A stretch of DNA of 64,000 bases from EB88 sp965199135 (GTDB lineage: Bacteria > Acidobacteriota > Terriglobia > Terriglobales > Acidobacteriaceae). This document shows positions 16,873 through 25,196 of the stretch, one piece after another. The notes under the pieces are model-generated. The model saw nothing but the letters and a program-made list of their open reading frames with translations, had not been told where the DNA came from and did not search any database. Within the stretch, counting starts at the first letter, position 1. Each line of letters opens with the position of its first letter. The stretch lies in NCBI GenBank assembly GCA_965199135.1, contig OZ240685.1:1178001-1242000 (forward strand), given 5' to 3'. Both the position numbers and the translations under genes were made by a program.

Positions 16873-17211
16873 TCACCGAAGCAGTTGCGATTCCTTCCGC
16901 GGGTGTGCGGTGGGCGCGCCGGGGTTCATCACGGCCTGCCCTTTCACGGCACCCGGATCGCCGGCGTCGGACGATGCCGATGCCTTGCCGTTCGTGGTGT
17001 CGGCAGGCGAGGGAAGCGGTGCGTTCGCGCTGTCGCCGGAGGAGTTTCCGGGGCCGCCCTTGTTGCCGCTTTTGTCCGGCGTAAAGGTCTTTCCCTGCTT
17101 TCCGGAGGAGCTGCCCGAAGAGTTGCTGCTGCTTCCGCTCGAGTTCGATTTGCTGCAGCCGGCGGTTAGAAGCGCGAGCAGAACAGCACAGGTGGGGAGA
17201 AGGCGCGGCAT
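16873..17211 (-). CDS. Small Ser/Gly-rich lipoprotein
   Basis: A 112-aa protein with a lipoprotein signal: a hydrophobic stretch, then L-L-T-A-G-C, so Cys18 would be lipidated. The mature part is almost entirely Ser, Asn, Gly, Lys and Pro (S-G-S-S-S-N-S-S-G-S-S-S-G-K), with no recognisable fold, and is probably disordered. It starts just after the tolC-like stop codon, and its TGA overlaps an in-frame GTG of hemL. It may be an outer-membrane tether or an accessory to the TolC-like protein, but no family is recognised. Confidence 0.7.
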   Translation of the reverse strand: MPRLLPTCAVLLALLTAGCSKSNSSGSSSNSSGSSSGKQGKTFTPDKSGNKGGPGNSSGDSANAPLPSPADTTNGKASASSDAGDPGAVKGQAVMNPGAPTAHPRKESQLLR

Positions 17212-17212
17212 G

Positions 17213-18847
17213 CTAGTGCTCCATGGCGGCGCGATCACTCATCACGCCAGCCGGTCGTCCACCCTGCCACTCGGGATGGAAGTTGACATCGATCATGCCC
17301 AGGTTGCGCGCGAGGTTGAGCTTGGCCTCGTTGTACTGGAAGTTCGCATGGATTGCCTGCACCTGCGCCTGGGCAAGCGTCGACTCTGCTTCGATAGCAG
17401 GAAGATTGTCTTCGATGCCGGCCTGGAAGCGTTCGATGGATTGATCGAGCGCAACCTTGGCTAACTCCGCATTGCTTTTTGCCACCGCGACGGTTTCACT
17501 TGCGGCCTTCAGGTCGATGAGGCTGTCACGCACCTGCTGCCGGATCTGCCCACGCACGTTGCCCACCTGCGCCCGTGCATTGCCGAGGATGAACTCCGTG
17601 GTGTCACGGTCCGAACGAAACTTCGCTTCCTGAAAGACCGGGATATTCAACGTGCCGACTGCGGCCCAGGTGTCGTGGTAGATGCCGCCGGAGATCCCGG
17701 TGACGCCATAGTCCGCGTTGAAGATCAGCGTCGGGAGGCGCTCATGGGTGGCAGCCCTGCGCTCTTCTTCGGCGGCGTGCAGCTGTTCGAGGGTGCTCTG
17801 GTAGTCTTGCCGCTGCGCCAGAGCTTGCCGCTCGGCATCTTCCGGGCTCATGGCCTCGAGCTCCGCGAAAGGCGTGGCATCGGTGACCTGGATCTCCTGG
17901 TCGGGTGCGAGACCGATCGAACGGTTCAGCGCGATCCTGGCTTTGCTGAGCGTGTTCTGGTCGCCAATCAGGGCCTGCTCTTCGGTTTGCTCCTGCACAC
18001 GCGAGCGCAGCTCATCGAGGTTTGCCGCGATGCCTGCCTGGTGTTCCTGCTGGCTCTGGTAGAGGACCTTCTGGTCCGTTGCGAGCAGCGATTGATCGTA
18101 GGCGACCTGGGATTGGGCAGCGATCACACGCAGGTAGGCGACGCCGACATTCTGGACGACCTGGCCCCGGCTGTCAGCGGCGGTCTGGGCGGTCGACTTC
18201 AACAGGTGGCCGAGTGCCTTGACCAGGTCATAGCCAGCCCAGTTGAAGAGATACTGTGAGAAGTTGGCCTGACCCTGCGTCACATCCACCTTGGTGATGA
18301 GCGGGAAGTTCGCCGTCGCGCCTGCGGGGATCAATGCTGCGAACTGGGGAAGAATGTCCGGCCGGAAACCCTCGGCTTCGAGGTTGTACTGGTGCACACC
18401 GGTGGTTCCCTGCACATCGATGTTCGGCAGCAGCACGTTGAGAACGGCAAGGCGTTGCGACTTCTGCTGTGTCTCGGCCTCGGTTGAGTAGACCAGGCCC
18501 AGGTTGTTCTCGATGCCCATGCGTAGTGCCGTGTCGAGGCTTAGCGGGATCACCTGGGGGGTGGCGGGACGCACCTGCACACTGCCAAGATAGGGATTGA
18601 AGAGGGAACTCCCCGTCGGCACCTGCACTGGGAAGCCGCCGCCGGTGCTGCCACCACCCGTCATCGACGACTGGTCGCCCGAAGGCGTGGGAGTGGGCGC
18701 CGCGGGCAGGCTGGTGTTGGTGGACTGCTGCGCCTCGGCGTAGGTAGCGGATGAGAGCATCGTGGCCACGAGCAGCGCCCCGAGATGGCGTTGCCGGAGG
18801 AATGGCGCCGGCCTCCAGATGCTCCCTCGTCGTCTCGTCGCCGCCAT
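17213..18847 (-). CDS. TolC-like outer-membrane efflux protein
   Basis: A 544-aa protein with a signal peptide ending near A-Y-A-E-A-Q, a Pro/Gly-rich linker, and two outer-membrane efflux (OEP) repeats of long amphipathic helices. Repeat signatures include P-L-S-L-D-T-A-L-R-M-G-I-E-N-N-L-G and L-P-T-L-I-F-N-A-D-Y-G. TolC-type trimers form the outer-membrane duct of tripartite pumps or type I secretion. No pump or adaptor genes are adjacent; a small lipoprotein and hemL follow instead. ATG at 18847 has AGGA 6 nt upstream. The gene is divergent from murJ. Confidence 0.9.
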   Translation of the reverse strand: MAATRRRGSIWRPAPFLRQRHLGALLVATMLSSATYAEAQQSTNTSLPAAPTPTPSGDQSSMTGGGSTGGGFPVQVPTGSSLFNPYLGSVQVRPATPQVIPLSLDTALRMGIENNLGLVYSTEAETQQKSQRLAVLNVLLPNIDVQGTTGVHQYNLEAEGFRPDILPQFAALIPAGATANFPLITKVDVTQGQANFSQYLFNWAGYDLVKALGHLLKSTAQTAADSRGQVVQNVGVAYLRVIAAQSQVAYDQSLLATDQKVLYQSQQEHQAGIAANLDELRSRVQEQTEEQALIGDQNTLSKARIALNRSIGLAPDQEIQVTDATPFAELEAMSPEDAERQALAQRQDYQSTLEQLHAAEEERRAATHERLPTLIFNADYGVTGISGGIYHDTWAAVGTLNIPVFQEAKFRSDRDTTEFILGNARAQVGNVRGQIRQQVRDSLIDLKAASETVAVAKSNAELAKVALDQSIERFQAGIEDNLPAIEAESTLAQAQVQAIHANFQYNEAKLNLARNLGMIDVNFHPEWQGGRPAGVMSDRAAMEH

Positions 18848-19035
18848 CCGCAATCCTGCTCCCCTGGGTTCCGCAAAAGTCTTAACCCGGTCTGGCCGAG
18901 CTCACACCATTAGAGTACGCCGGGGCCCCAGAGTTGCCGAAAGTGAGTGGAAGCTCCATTTTTCAAATCCAGTGCCCCGCAAAGGTAATGTCTCGAGGCA
19001 TTTCACTTACGCGATGGCGGGTAGAATCAAGCGCG

Positions 19036-20667
19036 ATGCCTCCTTCTTCGCTGCCGGCAGCTCGACCCTCCATGCTGCGCCGCGTCCTCGGTACGCTGCG
19101 GCCATCGCATGCGCATACTGCCTTTACCGCCACGCTTCTGCTGACGGCGGCCGCGTTCGGGTCGAAGCTCATCTCGCTGGTGCGGACCAAGTACATCATC
19201 CATGTCCTCGGGCGGTCGCCGGCGGCCGATGCGCTCAACGCGATGTTCCAGCTGCCGGATACGCTGGCCTACTTCCTGATCGGGGGCGCCACCTCGATCA
19301 CCTTTGTGACCATGCTGACGCGCTACCGCGAGTCTGGGCGGCAACGTGAAGGGGAGGAAGCACTCTCCGTCATCTTCTCGACCATGTTGCTGGTGCTGGG
19401 GTCGGCGATCGTGCTGGCGGAGTTCCTCGCGCCCCTGTATGTCCGGCTGACCCTGCCTGGCTTTCTCAAGGATCCGGCGAAGTTCGCCCTGTGTGTTCAC
19501 CTGACGCGCATCATGCTGCCAGGGCAGTTGTTCTTCTTCACCGGGGGAATCTTCGCGGCGGTCCTGCTGGCGCGCAAACAGTTTACGCTGCAGGCCTTTG
19601 CGCCCCTGATCTACAACATCGGCATGATCCTGGGCGGGGTGCTGCTGTTTCGCTTTCTCGGGGTGGCGTCGATCGCCTGGGGCGGCCTGGCCGGCATCAT
19701 CCTGGGACCCTTTGCGGTGAATGGGTGGGGCGCCCACAAGGCTGGCGTGCGATTGCGCTTCCACCTGGACTTCCAGAACGAGGGCCTGCGGGAGTGGGTG
19801 CGGATCACGTTGCCCCTGATCCTCGGCTTCTCGCTCGTGACTGTGGACGCGTGGATCATCAACTACTTCGCCTCGCGCTCAAGCGGCGCGGTCTCGGACT
19901 TCGGCTATGCCAAGCAGCTGTTCAGCGTGCCGCAGGCGATTGGCCAGGCTGCGGGCGCGGCGTCGCTGCCCTTCCTGGCGGCGCTGTTCGGCAAGGATGG
20001 CAACCGGCCATTCGCAAAGTCAGTAAATGCCTCGGTCTCGCGGATCGGCGCGGTGTCGCTCCTGCTGTCTGCCTGGATCGTGCCCATGGGCGCGACGGCG
20101 GTGGACCTGTTCTTCCGCGGCGGGCTCTTTCACCGCTCCGATGCGAGCGTGATGTCGGTCTACTTCGTGATCTTTTCGCTGTCGCTGTGCTTCTGGGCGG
20201 CGCAGGCACTGTACGCGCGTGCTTTCTATGCGACCGGGAATACGCTGACGCCGATGATGGCGTCGAGTGCCGTGGTCCTGGTCTCGCTGCCGATCTACGC
20301 AGCGCTCTTTCACATCTTCGGACCGGTTGGCCTGGCATATGCCTCGGATATTGGGATCACCCTGCAGGTCGCGACGTTCGCTGTTCTGCTCCATCGACGC
20401 GGCATGGTGCCGATCGCTGGCCTGGAGTTTCGGGAGCTCGGGCGCACCTTGTTTGCCGCGCTTCTGAGCGCAGCGGCCTTGTTTGCCTTGCGAGGAGCGT
20501 TGCCGTTGAGCCTGTCCCGGCTCGAAGAGGCCGGGCTTCTGCTCGTGAGCGCCGGGGTCTGGGTGATCCTGAGCTTTGCCGTGCTGCAGTTCACCGGCTC
20601 AGCTTTGCCGGCACAGCTGGCCAGCCGCGTGACCGGACGGCCGTTGAAGCCGGCGACGGCGGGCTAG
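19036..20667 (+). CDS. murJ: Lipid II flippase MurJ
   Basis: A 543-aa polytopic protein of about 14 helices that flips lipid II across the inner membrane for peptidoglycan synthesis. MurJ/MviN landmarks are the N-terminal A-A-F-G-S-K-L-I-S-L-V-R, A-D-A-L-N-A-M-F-Q-L-P-D, F-T-G-G-I-F-A-A-V-L-L-A-R-K-Q-F and P-Q-A-I-G-Q-A-A-G-A-A-S-L-P. ATG at 19036 comes 8 nt after TAGAAT (19022-19027), suggesting a leaderless or near-leaderless mRNA. In-frame codons from 18934 to 19035 do not resemble the family. Confidence 0.93.
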   Translation: MPPSSLPAARPSMLRRVLGTLRPSHAHTAFTATLLLTAAAFGSKLISLVRTKYIIHVLGRSPAADALNAMFQLPDTLAYFLIGGATSITFVTMLTRYRESGRQREGEEALSVIFSTMLLVLGSAIVLAEFLAPLYVRLTLPGFLKDPAKFALCVHLTRIMLPGQLFFFTGGIFAAVLLARKQFTLQAFAPLIYNIGMILGGVLLFRFLGVASIAWGGLAGIILGPFAVNGWGAHKAGVRLRFHLDFQNEGLREWVRITLPLILGFSLVTVDAWIINYFASRSSGAVSDFGYAKQLFSVPQAIGQAAGAASLPFLAALFGKDGNRPFAKSVNASVSRIGAVSLLLSAWIVPMGATAVDLFFRGGLFHRSDASVMSVYFVIFSLSLCFWAAQALYARAFYATGNTLTPMMASSAVVLVSLPIYAALFHIFGPVGLAYASDIGITLQVATFAVLLHRRGMVPIAGLEFRELGRTLFAALLSAAALFALRGALPLSLSRLEEAGLLLVSAGVWVILSFAVLQFTGSALPAQLASRVTGRPLKPATAG

Positions 20668-20762
20668 CGCCGTCTTCCTGCTCCGCTCCGGGGCGCCCTG
20701 CGTTCCGCGCGGCATCCCCTATCCTCGTGGATTGTTCTCCAGAGCAAAACGCTATGGTCAGG

Positions 20763-20854
20763 ATGACCCGAACCGCTGCGCTCCCAATGACCGAATCGCT
20801 GCGCTCCCAATGACCGAATCGCTGCGCTCCCAATGACCGAATCGCTGCGCTCCC
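20763..20854. repeat. 23-bp tandem repeat, four copies
   Basis: Three perfect units of AATGACCGAATCGCTGCGCTCCC occupy 20786-20808, 20809-20831 and 20832-20854. A diverged copy at 20763-20785 comes before them. The array lies between the convergent murJ and HtrA-like genes. On the minus strand the unit reads as an open frame, but no protein family matches. Confidence 0.95.
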
Positions 20855-20914
20855 GGGGGCCAAGCGCTTTCGCTCCGGAGCACACAGCGGCTCCGTGACC
20901 GGGGGGATCGCCGG

Positions 20915-22099
20915 TCAGGCCTGCTGCTGCCCGGCCTCGCCGAGGGTCAGCCGCACGGCCATGCGGTGCTGCCCGCGGAAGAACGTCACCGTCACCGCAT
21001 CGCCGACCTGGTGTTTGTCCATGATGTCGGAGATGTCCTCGGCAGAGGAGACGGCCTGGCCATTGATCGCGACCAGGAGATCGCCGCCAAGCAGGATTTG
21101 CATGTTCCCCAGGTAGGCCTGCTCCGAGCCTCCACGGAGCCCCGCCTGCTGCGCGGCCCCGCCAGGGATCGTCCGCTCGATCAGCATGCCGGAGTTCGCC
21201 GCGAGACCCATCTGCTGGGCGAGTTCCGGACCGATCGGCAGGGACTGGATCCCGAGCGACGGACGGCGCGAGTGGCCGAAGCGTTCAAAGTCGCTCAGCA
21301 CGGCCTTGGCCGTATCAATCGGGATAGCGAAGCCGATGCCTGCACTCTGGTCGACAGACTCGTTCGGGTTGGTGGCGATCAGCGTGTTGATGCCAATCAC
21401 CTCGCCGCGCGAGTTCAAGAGCGGTCCACCGGAGTTGCCGGGGTTGATTGCCGCGTCGGTCTGGATGGCGTTGTCGATCTGGCCTCCCTCGGGCCCGCGA
21501 ATCGAGCGGATTGCCGAGATGATGCCGGTCGTCATGGTCCCGTTGAGGCCGAATGGATTGCCGATCGCGTAGACCTTCTGCCCGGGGACGAGATCATGCG
21601 ACTGGGCGAGCGTCACCGGCTGGAGATTGGTGGCGTCGATCTGCAGCAGAGCGATGTCGTGGCGGGCATCCTTGCCGATGATGCGTGCCTTGTAGCGATG
21701 CTTGTCCATGGTCTGGACTTCAATGCTCTGGGCGTTTGCGATGACGTGGTAGTTGGTCGCGATGTGGCCTTCACGGTCGAGGATAAAGCCGGAGCCCTGG
21801 CCCTGCGAGGGAACGGCGCCGTAGAAGAAGTCCATCTGCAGCGAGGTCGAGGTTACGTTCACCACCGAGGGCAGGAGCCGCTTGTAGACGGAAATGTTGT
21901 TGAGCTCCTCGGCGTCGTACTCGGGCGCGGCTTTCACTTCTTCGAGCACCAGCGGGGCCGTCGAGCGGCTCACCGGGAGGCCGCCGCCGTTTGGCAGCAG
22001 TGCACTCGGGGTGAACCCGGGCAGGAAGCTGTGGCCAGCCGTGACATACCAGATGCCTCCTACCAGGAGGGTTACGAGCAGCAAACGTCGCGCGATCAT
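20915..22099 (-). CDS. HtrA/DegP-like periplasmic serine protease with one PDZ domain
   Basis: A 394-aa S1C protease for envelope protein quality control. An N-terminal membrane anchor (about residues 5-20) is followed by the trypsin-like domain with the full triad: His118 in A-T-N-Y-H-V, Asp148 in R-H-D-I-A-L-L and Ser223 in P-G-N-S-G-G-P. A single C-terminal PDZ domain (about 290-385) with L-G-G-D-L-L-V-A-I-N-G follows. One PDZ and a membrane anchor fit the DegS-like layout better than DegP, which has two PDZ domains. ATG at 22099 is chosen. The gene converges on murJ. Confidence 0.92.
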   Translation of the reverse strand: MIARRLLLVTLLVGGIWYVTAGHSFLPGFTPSALLPNGGGLPVSRSTAPLVLEEVKAAPEYDAEELNNISVYKRLLPSVVNVTSTSLQMDFFYGAVPSQGQGSGFILDREGHIATNYHVIANAQSIEVQTMDKHRYKARIIGKDARHDIALLQIDATNLQPVTLAQSHDLVPGQKVYAIGNPFGLNGTMTTGIISAIRSIRGPEGGQIDNAIQTDAAINPGNSGGPLLNSRGEVIGINTLIATNPNESVDQSAGIGFAIPIDTAKAVLSDFERFGHSRRPSLGIQSLPIGPELAQQMGLAANSGMLIERTIPGGAAQQAGLRGGSEQAYLGNMQILLGGDLLVAINGQAVSSAEDISDIMDKHQVGDAVTVTFFRGQHRMAVRLTLGEAGQQQA

Positions 22100-22199
22100 A
22101 GGTCTTGCGTCCTCAACAGTGTGGAACCCTGCTTCCTTGCCAAAGTTTGGCTCTCCGCGAGCCCTTGGGTTCTGGCCCTGATTGTAGAGCGAGGACCTG

Positions 22200-22874
22200 C
22201 TAACGAACTGTCTCGGCGTCTCGCCGGAGTGCCTGGAGTACCGCTAATGCTTCCCGTCGTAGAAGTACCAGTGTCCGGTTATTGGGGATGACGTAGTCGC
22301 AGCGGGAACGCTTCCAGTCGTCGGGAAGCTGCGCTTCGATGCGGCGGGTTGCGTCGGCGCGGAGGCGCTCTTGCTCGGCAGGGCCTGCAGCCGCTCCCCC
22401 GACACGCAGGATGTACCGCTCGATCCGCACCGAAACCGGCGCCGTGACCAGCACCAGCTTCGCGAAGCGCTGGCGCCAGCCAGGCACGGTTCCCGCAGCA
22501 CCCCCGTGCCCTTCAGACGCTTCGAAGATCAGCGCCGACTCGACAACCGCCAGCGGAGCGCCTGCTGCCTCAAGCGCCTGGAGCTCGGCTTCCTGCTTCG
22601 CGATCACCGCAGGGTGCACCAGCGCATTCAGCTCGGCGAGGCGTCCGCCGGCAAACGCGAGCCCGGCGAGCGCGGCACGATCGAGTTCGCCATCCGGTCG
22701 CAGGATCTGCGATCCAAAGGCCCGTACGATCGCCGAGAAGACTGCTTCGCCCGGCTGCATCAGGGCGCGCCCCAGGGCGTCGGCTTCGAGGATGGGCACA
22801 CCCTCGGCCGCCCATACCGCGGCAACCGCGCTTTTGCCGCTTCCTGCTCCACCGGTCAGACCTACGCGCAACAT
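22200..22874 (-). CDS. coaE: Dephospho-CoA kinase
   Basis: A 224-aa enzyme that phosphorylates dephospho-CoA in the last step of CoA synthesis. The P-loop G-L-T-G-G-A-G-S-G-K-S is at the very N-terminus. D-A-L-G-R-A-L-M-Q-P-G, H-P-A-V-I and a C-terminal D-Y-V-I-P-N-N follow (the family usually has I-x-N-N/D). ATG at 22874 has GAGGGG 8 nt upstream. The open frame running to 23114 is not part of the family. A -10-like TATTCT overlaps the promoter of the divergent Trm112 gene. Confidence 0.93.
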   Translation of the reverse strand: MLRVGLTGGAGSGKSAVAAVWAAEGVPILEADALGRALMQPGEAVFSAIVRAFGSQILRPDGELDRAALAGLAFAGGRLAELNALVHPAVIAKQEAELQALEAAGAPLAVVESALIFEASEGHGGAAGTVPGWRQRFAKLVLVTAPVSVRIERYILRVGGAAAGPAEQERLRADATRRIEAQLPDDWKRSRCDYVIPNNRTLVLLRREALAVLQALRRDAETVR

Positions 22875-22886
22875 TGGCATCCCCTC

Positions 22887-22893
22887 TAGAATA
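22887..22893. promoter_or_regulatory. Overlapping divergent -10 elements between coaE and trm112
   Basis: TAGAAT at 22887-22892 on the plus strand precedes the GTG at 22901 by 8 nt. The same bases shifted by one (22888-22893) read TATTCT on the minus strand, 13-14 nt before the coaE starts. The two transcripts would compete for one polymerase site. The -35 elements are not obvious. Confidence 0.45.
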
Positions 22894-22900
22894 GGGCGCA

Positions 22901-23080
22901 GTGCCCGATACAAAATCAATGCGTGTGCTCGCTCGCGAGGTGCTGGCGCTGCTCGCCTGCCCGGTCTGCCATGGATCACTCGAGGCGGAGTCAGCGGAAC
23001 GCATGCGCTGCGCGGCCTGCTCTCGCACGTATCCCCTGCGGGATGGCATACCGGTTCTGATTGCGTCGACCTCAAAGTAA
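22901..23080 (+). CDS. Trm112/YcaR-like zinc-ribbon protein
   Basis: A 59-aa protein opened by GTG at 22901; an ATG seven codons later is also possible. It has the whole Trm112 (UPF0434) pattern: L-L-A-C-P-V-C-H-G-S-L, then M-R-C-A-A-C-S-R-T-Y-P-L-R-D-G-I-P-V-L-I. Four cysteines bind zinc. Trm112 proteins activate partner methyltransferases in archaea and eukaryotes; the bacterial role is unclear. It follows a TAGAAT hexamer by 8 nt and lacks a Shine-Dalgarno, consistent with leaderless translation. Confidence 0.85.
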   Translation: MPDTKSMRVLAREVLALLACPVCHGSLEAESAERMRCAACSRTYPLRDGIPVLIASTSK

Positions 23081-23192
23081 CAGCCGATCGGCACCGAAGT
23101 GGGACGCGGTCCACAGGAAATCGTGTCAGTCATGCAACAGACGATGCCCTTTTCTGTTCCTATCGCATGACTCTCCAACCACCGGAGGCACG

Positions 23193-23435
23193 ATGCGAAC
23201 GACGAAGCGGGTAGAAAAGTTCAACAGTTTTGACCTGGGCGCGCTGCGTACCGGGCTCATGCAGTCTGATCTGGATGCAGGACAGGCTTCGGGCGTGCTG
23301 GCGTCCTTCCTGAACGGCCGGGGCTATGGTGTAGACGCCCGCCTGATCCAGGATGCCGTGCTGCGCATGGATGACGGGTACTGTGATTCGGACAAAATGC
23401 AGGCAGAACTGGAGCGTGTTGCGCTCGTGATGTAG
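23193..23435 (+). CDS. Conserved-looking 80-aa protein, function unknown
   Basis: ATG at 23193 has a textbook GGAGG 5 nt upstream. The peptide has a basic start (M-R-T-T-K-R-V-E-K-F), a helical middle (L-M-Q-S-D-L-D-A-G-Q-A-S-G-V-L) and an acidic end with one Cys. No membrane segment, signal peptide or known motif is visible. The strong ribosome-binding site and good codon use support a real gene. Confidence 0.6.
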   Translation: MRTTKRVEKFNSFDLGALRTGLMQSDLDAGQASGVLASFLNGRGYGVDARLIQDAVLRMDDGYCDSDKMQAELERVALVM

Positions 23436-23472
23436 CTGGCGAACCCTGCCCCGGTGCTTTACAGTCCGAGCA

Positions 23473-25134
23473 GTGAGCAGAGGCAAGCCATTCGAGGTTA
23501 GGCCGTCCTGGCCTCCCTCCCGATCCGCCCGAACAGCAGGATGGTCTCTCTTCCTTCTCGTGTCGTTCTCCGCGGCGTACTTCTCAGGAACCAGCCTTCG
23601 CTGGCCCCTGCTGGGCGACAGCGCGCAGATCCACTACATCTGCTTTCTCCTTGACCATGGGATGGCGCCCTACCGCGTCGCCGGCGACATGAACATGCCG
23701 GGAGCGCTCCTCGAGGAGTGGCTCGTGATGCACACCCTGGGGCCGGGCTCGCTTGCGTGGCGGCTGTTTGACCTTGGCCTGTGCGGCGCAGGCTGCGCGG
23801 CCATGGCGGTGATTGCCGGCAAGCGCTACCGGTCTGTTGGCATCGCTGCGGGCCTGCTGTTCCTGCTCCTCCATGGCGCCGATGGCCTCAACGATACGGG
23901 CGAACGGGATCTCTCGATCGCGGTGTTTCTCCTGCTCGCTTATGCCGCGCTGTTTGCGCTGCTTCGGCTTCCTCGCACGGCGCGCCCGGGTAGCCGGGGT
24001 TCCCTGCTTCTCTCTTTCGGGCTTGCATTGGGAAGCGCTGCTTCGATCAAGCCGACTGTGTTCCTGCTGACGGCTGCGCTCTTGGCAGTGCTGGCCGACC
24101 GGCTGCGCGGGGAGGGGCGTGTGCGGGAAGTGGGCCTCACTGCCCTTGGCTTTTTCCTGCCGCTGCTGGCCTGCGTCGCGTTGCTGCTGAAGGAGCAGGC
24201 GCTTGGCGCGTTTGTTCACGGGCTCCGTACTGCGGTGCCCTACTACGCAAGCCTCGAGCATCGCAGCCTCGCGTACCTCCTGCCCCACAGCATTGCTCCC
24301 CTGGGGGTGGCGTTCCTGTGCTGGCTGCTTGGCCCGGCCTGGATGAGGCCCATGACGCTGGAGCGAAAGCTGCTGGGCCTTGGAGTGTTGTTTGGGCTCT
24401 TCTCCTACGTTGCGCAGGCAAAGGGCTTCCCCTACTATCGGTATCCCCTGTTAGCCTTTCTCCTGCCGTGGATGGCCCTCGACTGTGCTGCTGTCTGGCA
24501 GCAAGGGCCAAGTGACCGCCGGGGAGGGGCTGTGAGGGCGCTCGCCCTGGTGGCGCTGGTGTATGGCGCCTCGCTCGCGCCAGTCTCGGCGTGGAAGGCG
24601 CATCGGTTCCACTGGTGGGACCAGCAGTTTCTCTTGTCTCTCGGGCGGGACCTGACGACGCTCGGCGCGCAAAACGGCCAGGTGCAGTGCATCGACTCGA
24701 TCTCCGGGTGTGGCAATACGCTGCTGCGTCTGCACCTGGTGCAGAGCACAGGGCTGCTGTCAGACTTCTTTGTCTTCGGCGACCCGCACGCACCGGCTGT
24801 GCGGGATGCGCGCACGAGCTTCCAGGCGGCCGTTGCCGGGGCTCTGCCGACCTACGTTGTTGTGACCGACCATCTGCATCTCCATCCGGAGGATCCTGGC
24901 GGCTGGCACAAGCTCGCTACATGGCCATGGTTCGAGGCATGGCTCGCGGCCCACTACACCGCGGTGCTGGAGCGCTATCCGACGCGGTCGGCTCTCTGGT
25001 GGGCGCGCCCGGAGATGCCGGGAGCCTACCGGATTTACGTCCTGCACGCTGCGGCACCGGATGCCTCGGCTGCACTCTCCGGTCAGGCAGGAACAGCCGG
25101 GCGCGTCTCGCTGCTGCGGCTCCCGGAACCGTGA
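23473..25134 (+). CDS. Multi-pass membrane protein, GT-C (PMT/ArnT-like) glycosyltransferase candidate
   Basis: A 553-aa protein with about ten membrane helices and a C-terminal soluble domain. The first periplasmic loop has L-L-G-D-S-A-Q-I-H-Y and Y-R-V-A-G-D-M-N-M-P-G. In GT39/GT-C enzymes this loop carries the catalytic acidic residue next to the first helix, and these enzymes transfer sugars from lipid-linked donors. The GTG start at 23473 follows TACAGT (23460-23465) by 7 nt, with no Shine-Dalgarno. The substrate cannot be told and there are no other glycan genes nearby, so the call is a fold-level inference. Confidence 0.6.
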   Translation: MSRGKPFEVRPSWPPSRSARTAGWSLFLLVSFSAAYFSGTSLRWPLLGDSAQIHYICFLLDHGMAPYRVAGDMNMPGALLEEWLVMHTLGPGSLAWRLFDLGLCGAGCAAMAVIAGKRYRSVGIAAGLLFLLLHGADGLNDTGERDLSIAVFLLLAYAALFALLRLPRTARPGSRGSLLLSFGLALGSAASIKPTVFLLTAALLAVLADRLRGEGRVREVGLTALGFFLPLLACVALLLKEQALGAFVHGLRTAVPYYASLEHRSLAYLLPHSIAPLGVAFLCWLLGPAWMRPMTLERKLLGLGVLFGLFSYVAQAKGFPYYRYPLLAFLLPWMALDCAAVWQQGPSDRRGGAVRALALVALVYGASLAPVSAWKAHRFHWWDQQFLLSLGRDLTTLGAQNGQVQCIDSISGCGNTLLRLHLVQSTGLLSDFFVFGDPHAPAVRDARTSFQAAVAGALPTYVVVTDHLHLHPEDPGGWHKLATWPWFEAWLAAHYTAVLERYPTRSALWWARPEMPGAYRIYVLHAAAPDASAALSGQAGTAGRVSLLRLPEP

Positions 25135-25196
25135 CCGGTGGGTCGCGAGTGTGGAAAATAGGTGCTCCTCCGACCGGCTGGAGCATCTGTATCTGC

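Noticed and set aside
15242..17464. 740-codon plus-strand open frame across hemL and the tolC operon
   Set aside because: It crosses three well-supported minus-strand genes and shows no protein family features.
19491..20813. Alternative plus-strand frame inside murJ and into the repeat
   Set aside because: MurJ motifs are continuous in the other frame; this one is Arg/Gly-rich noise.
20786..20854. 23-bp repeats as a CRISPR array
   Set aside because: The units are directly adjacent with no spacers, so this is a simple tandem repeat.
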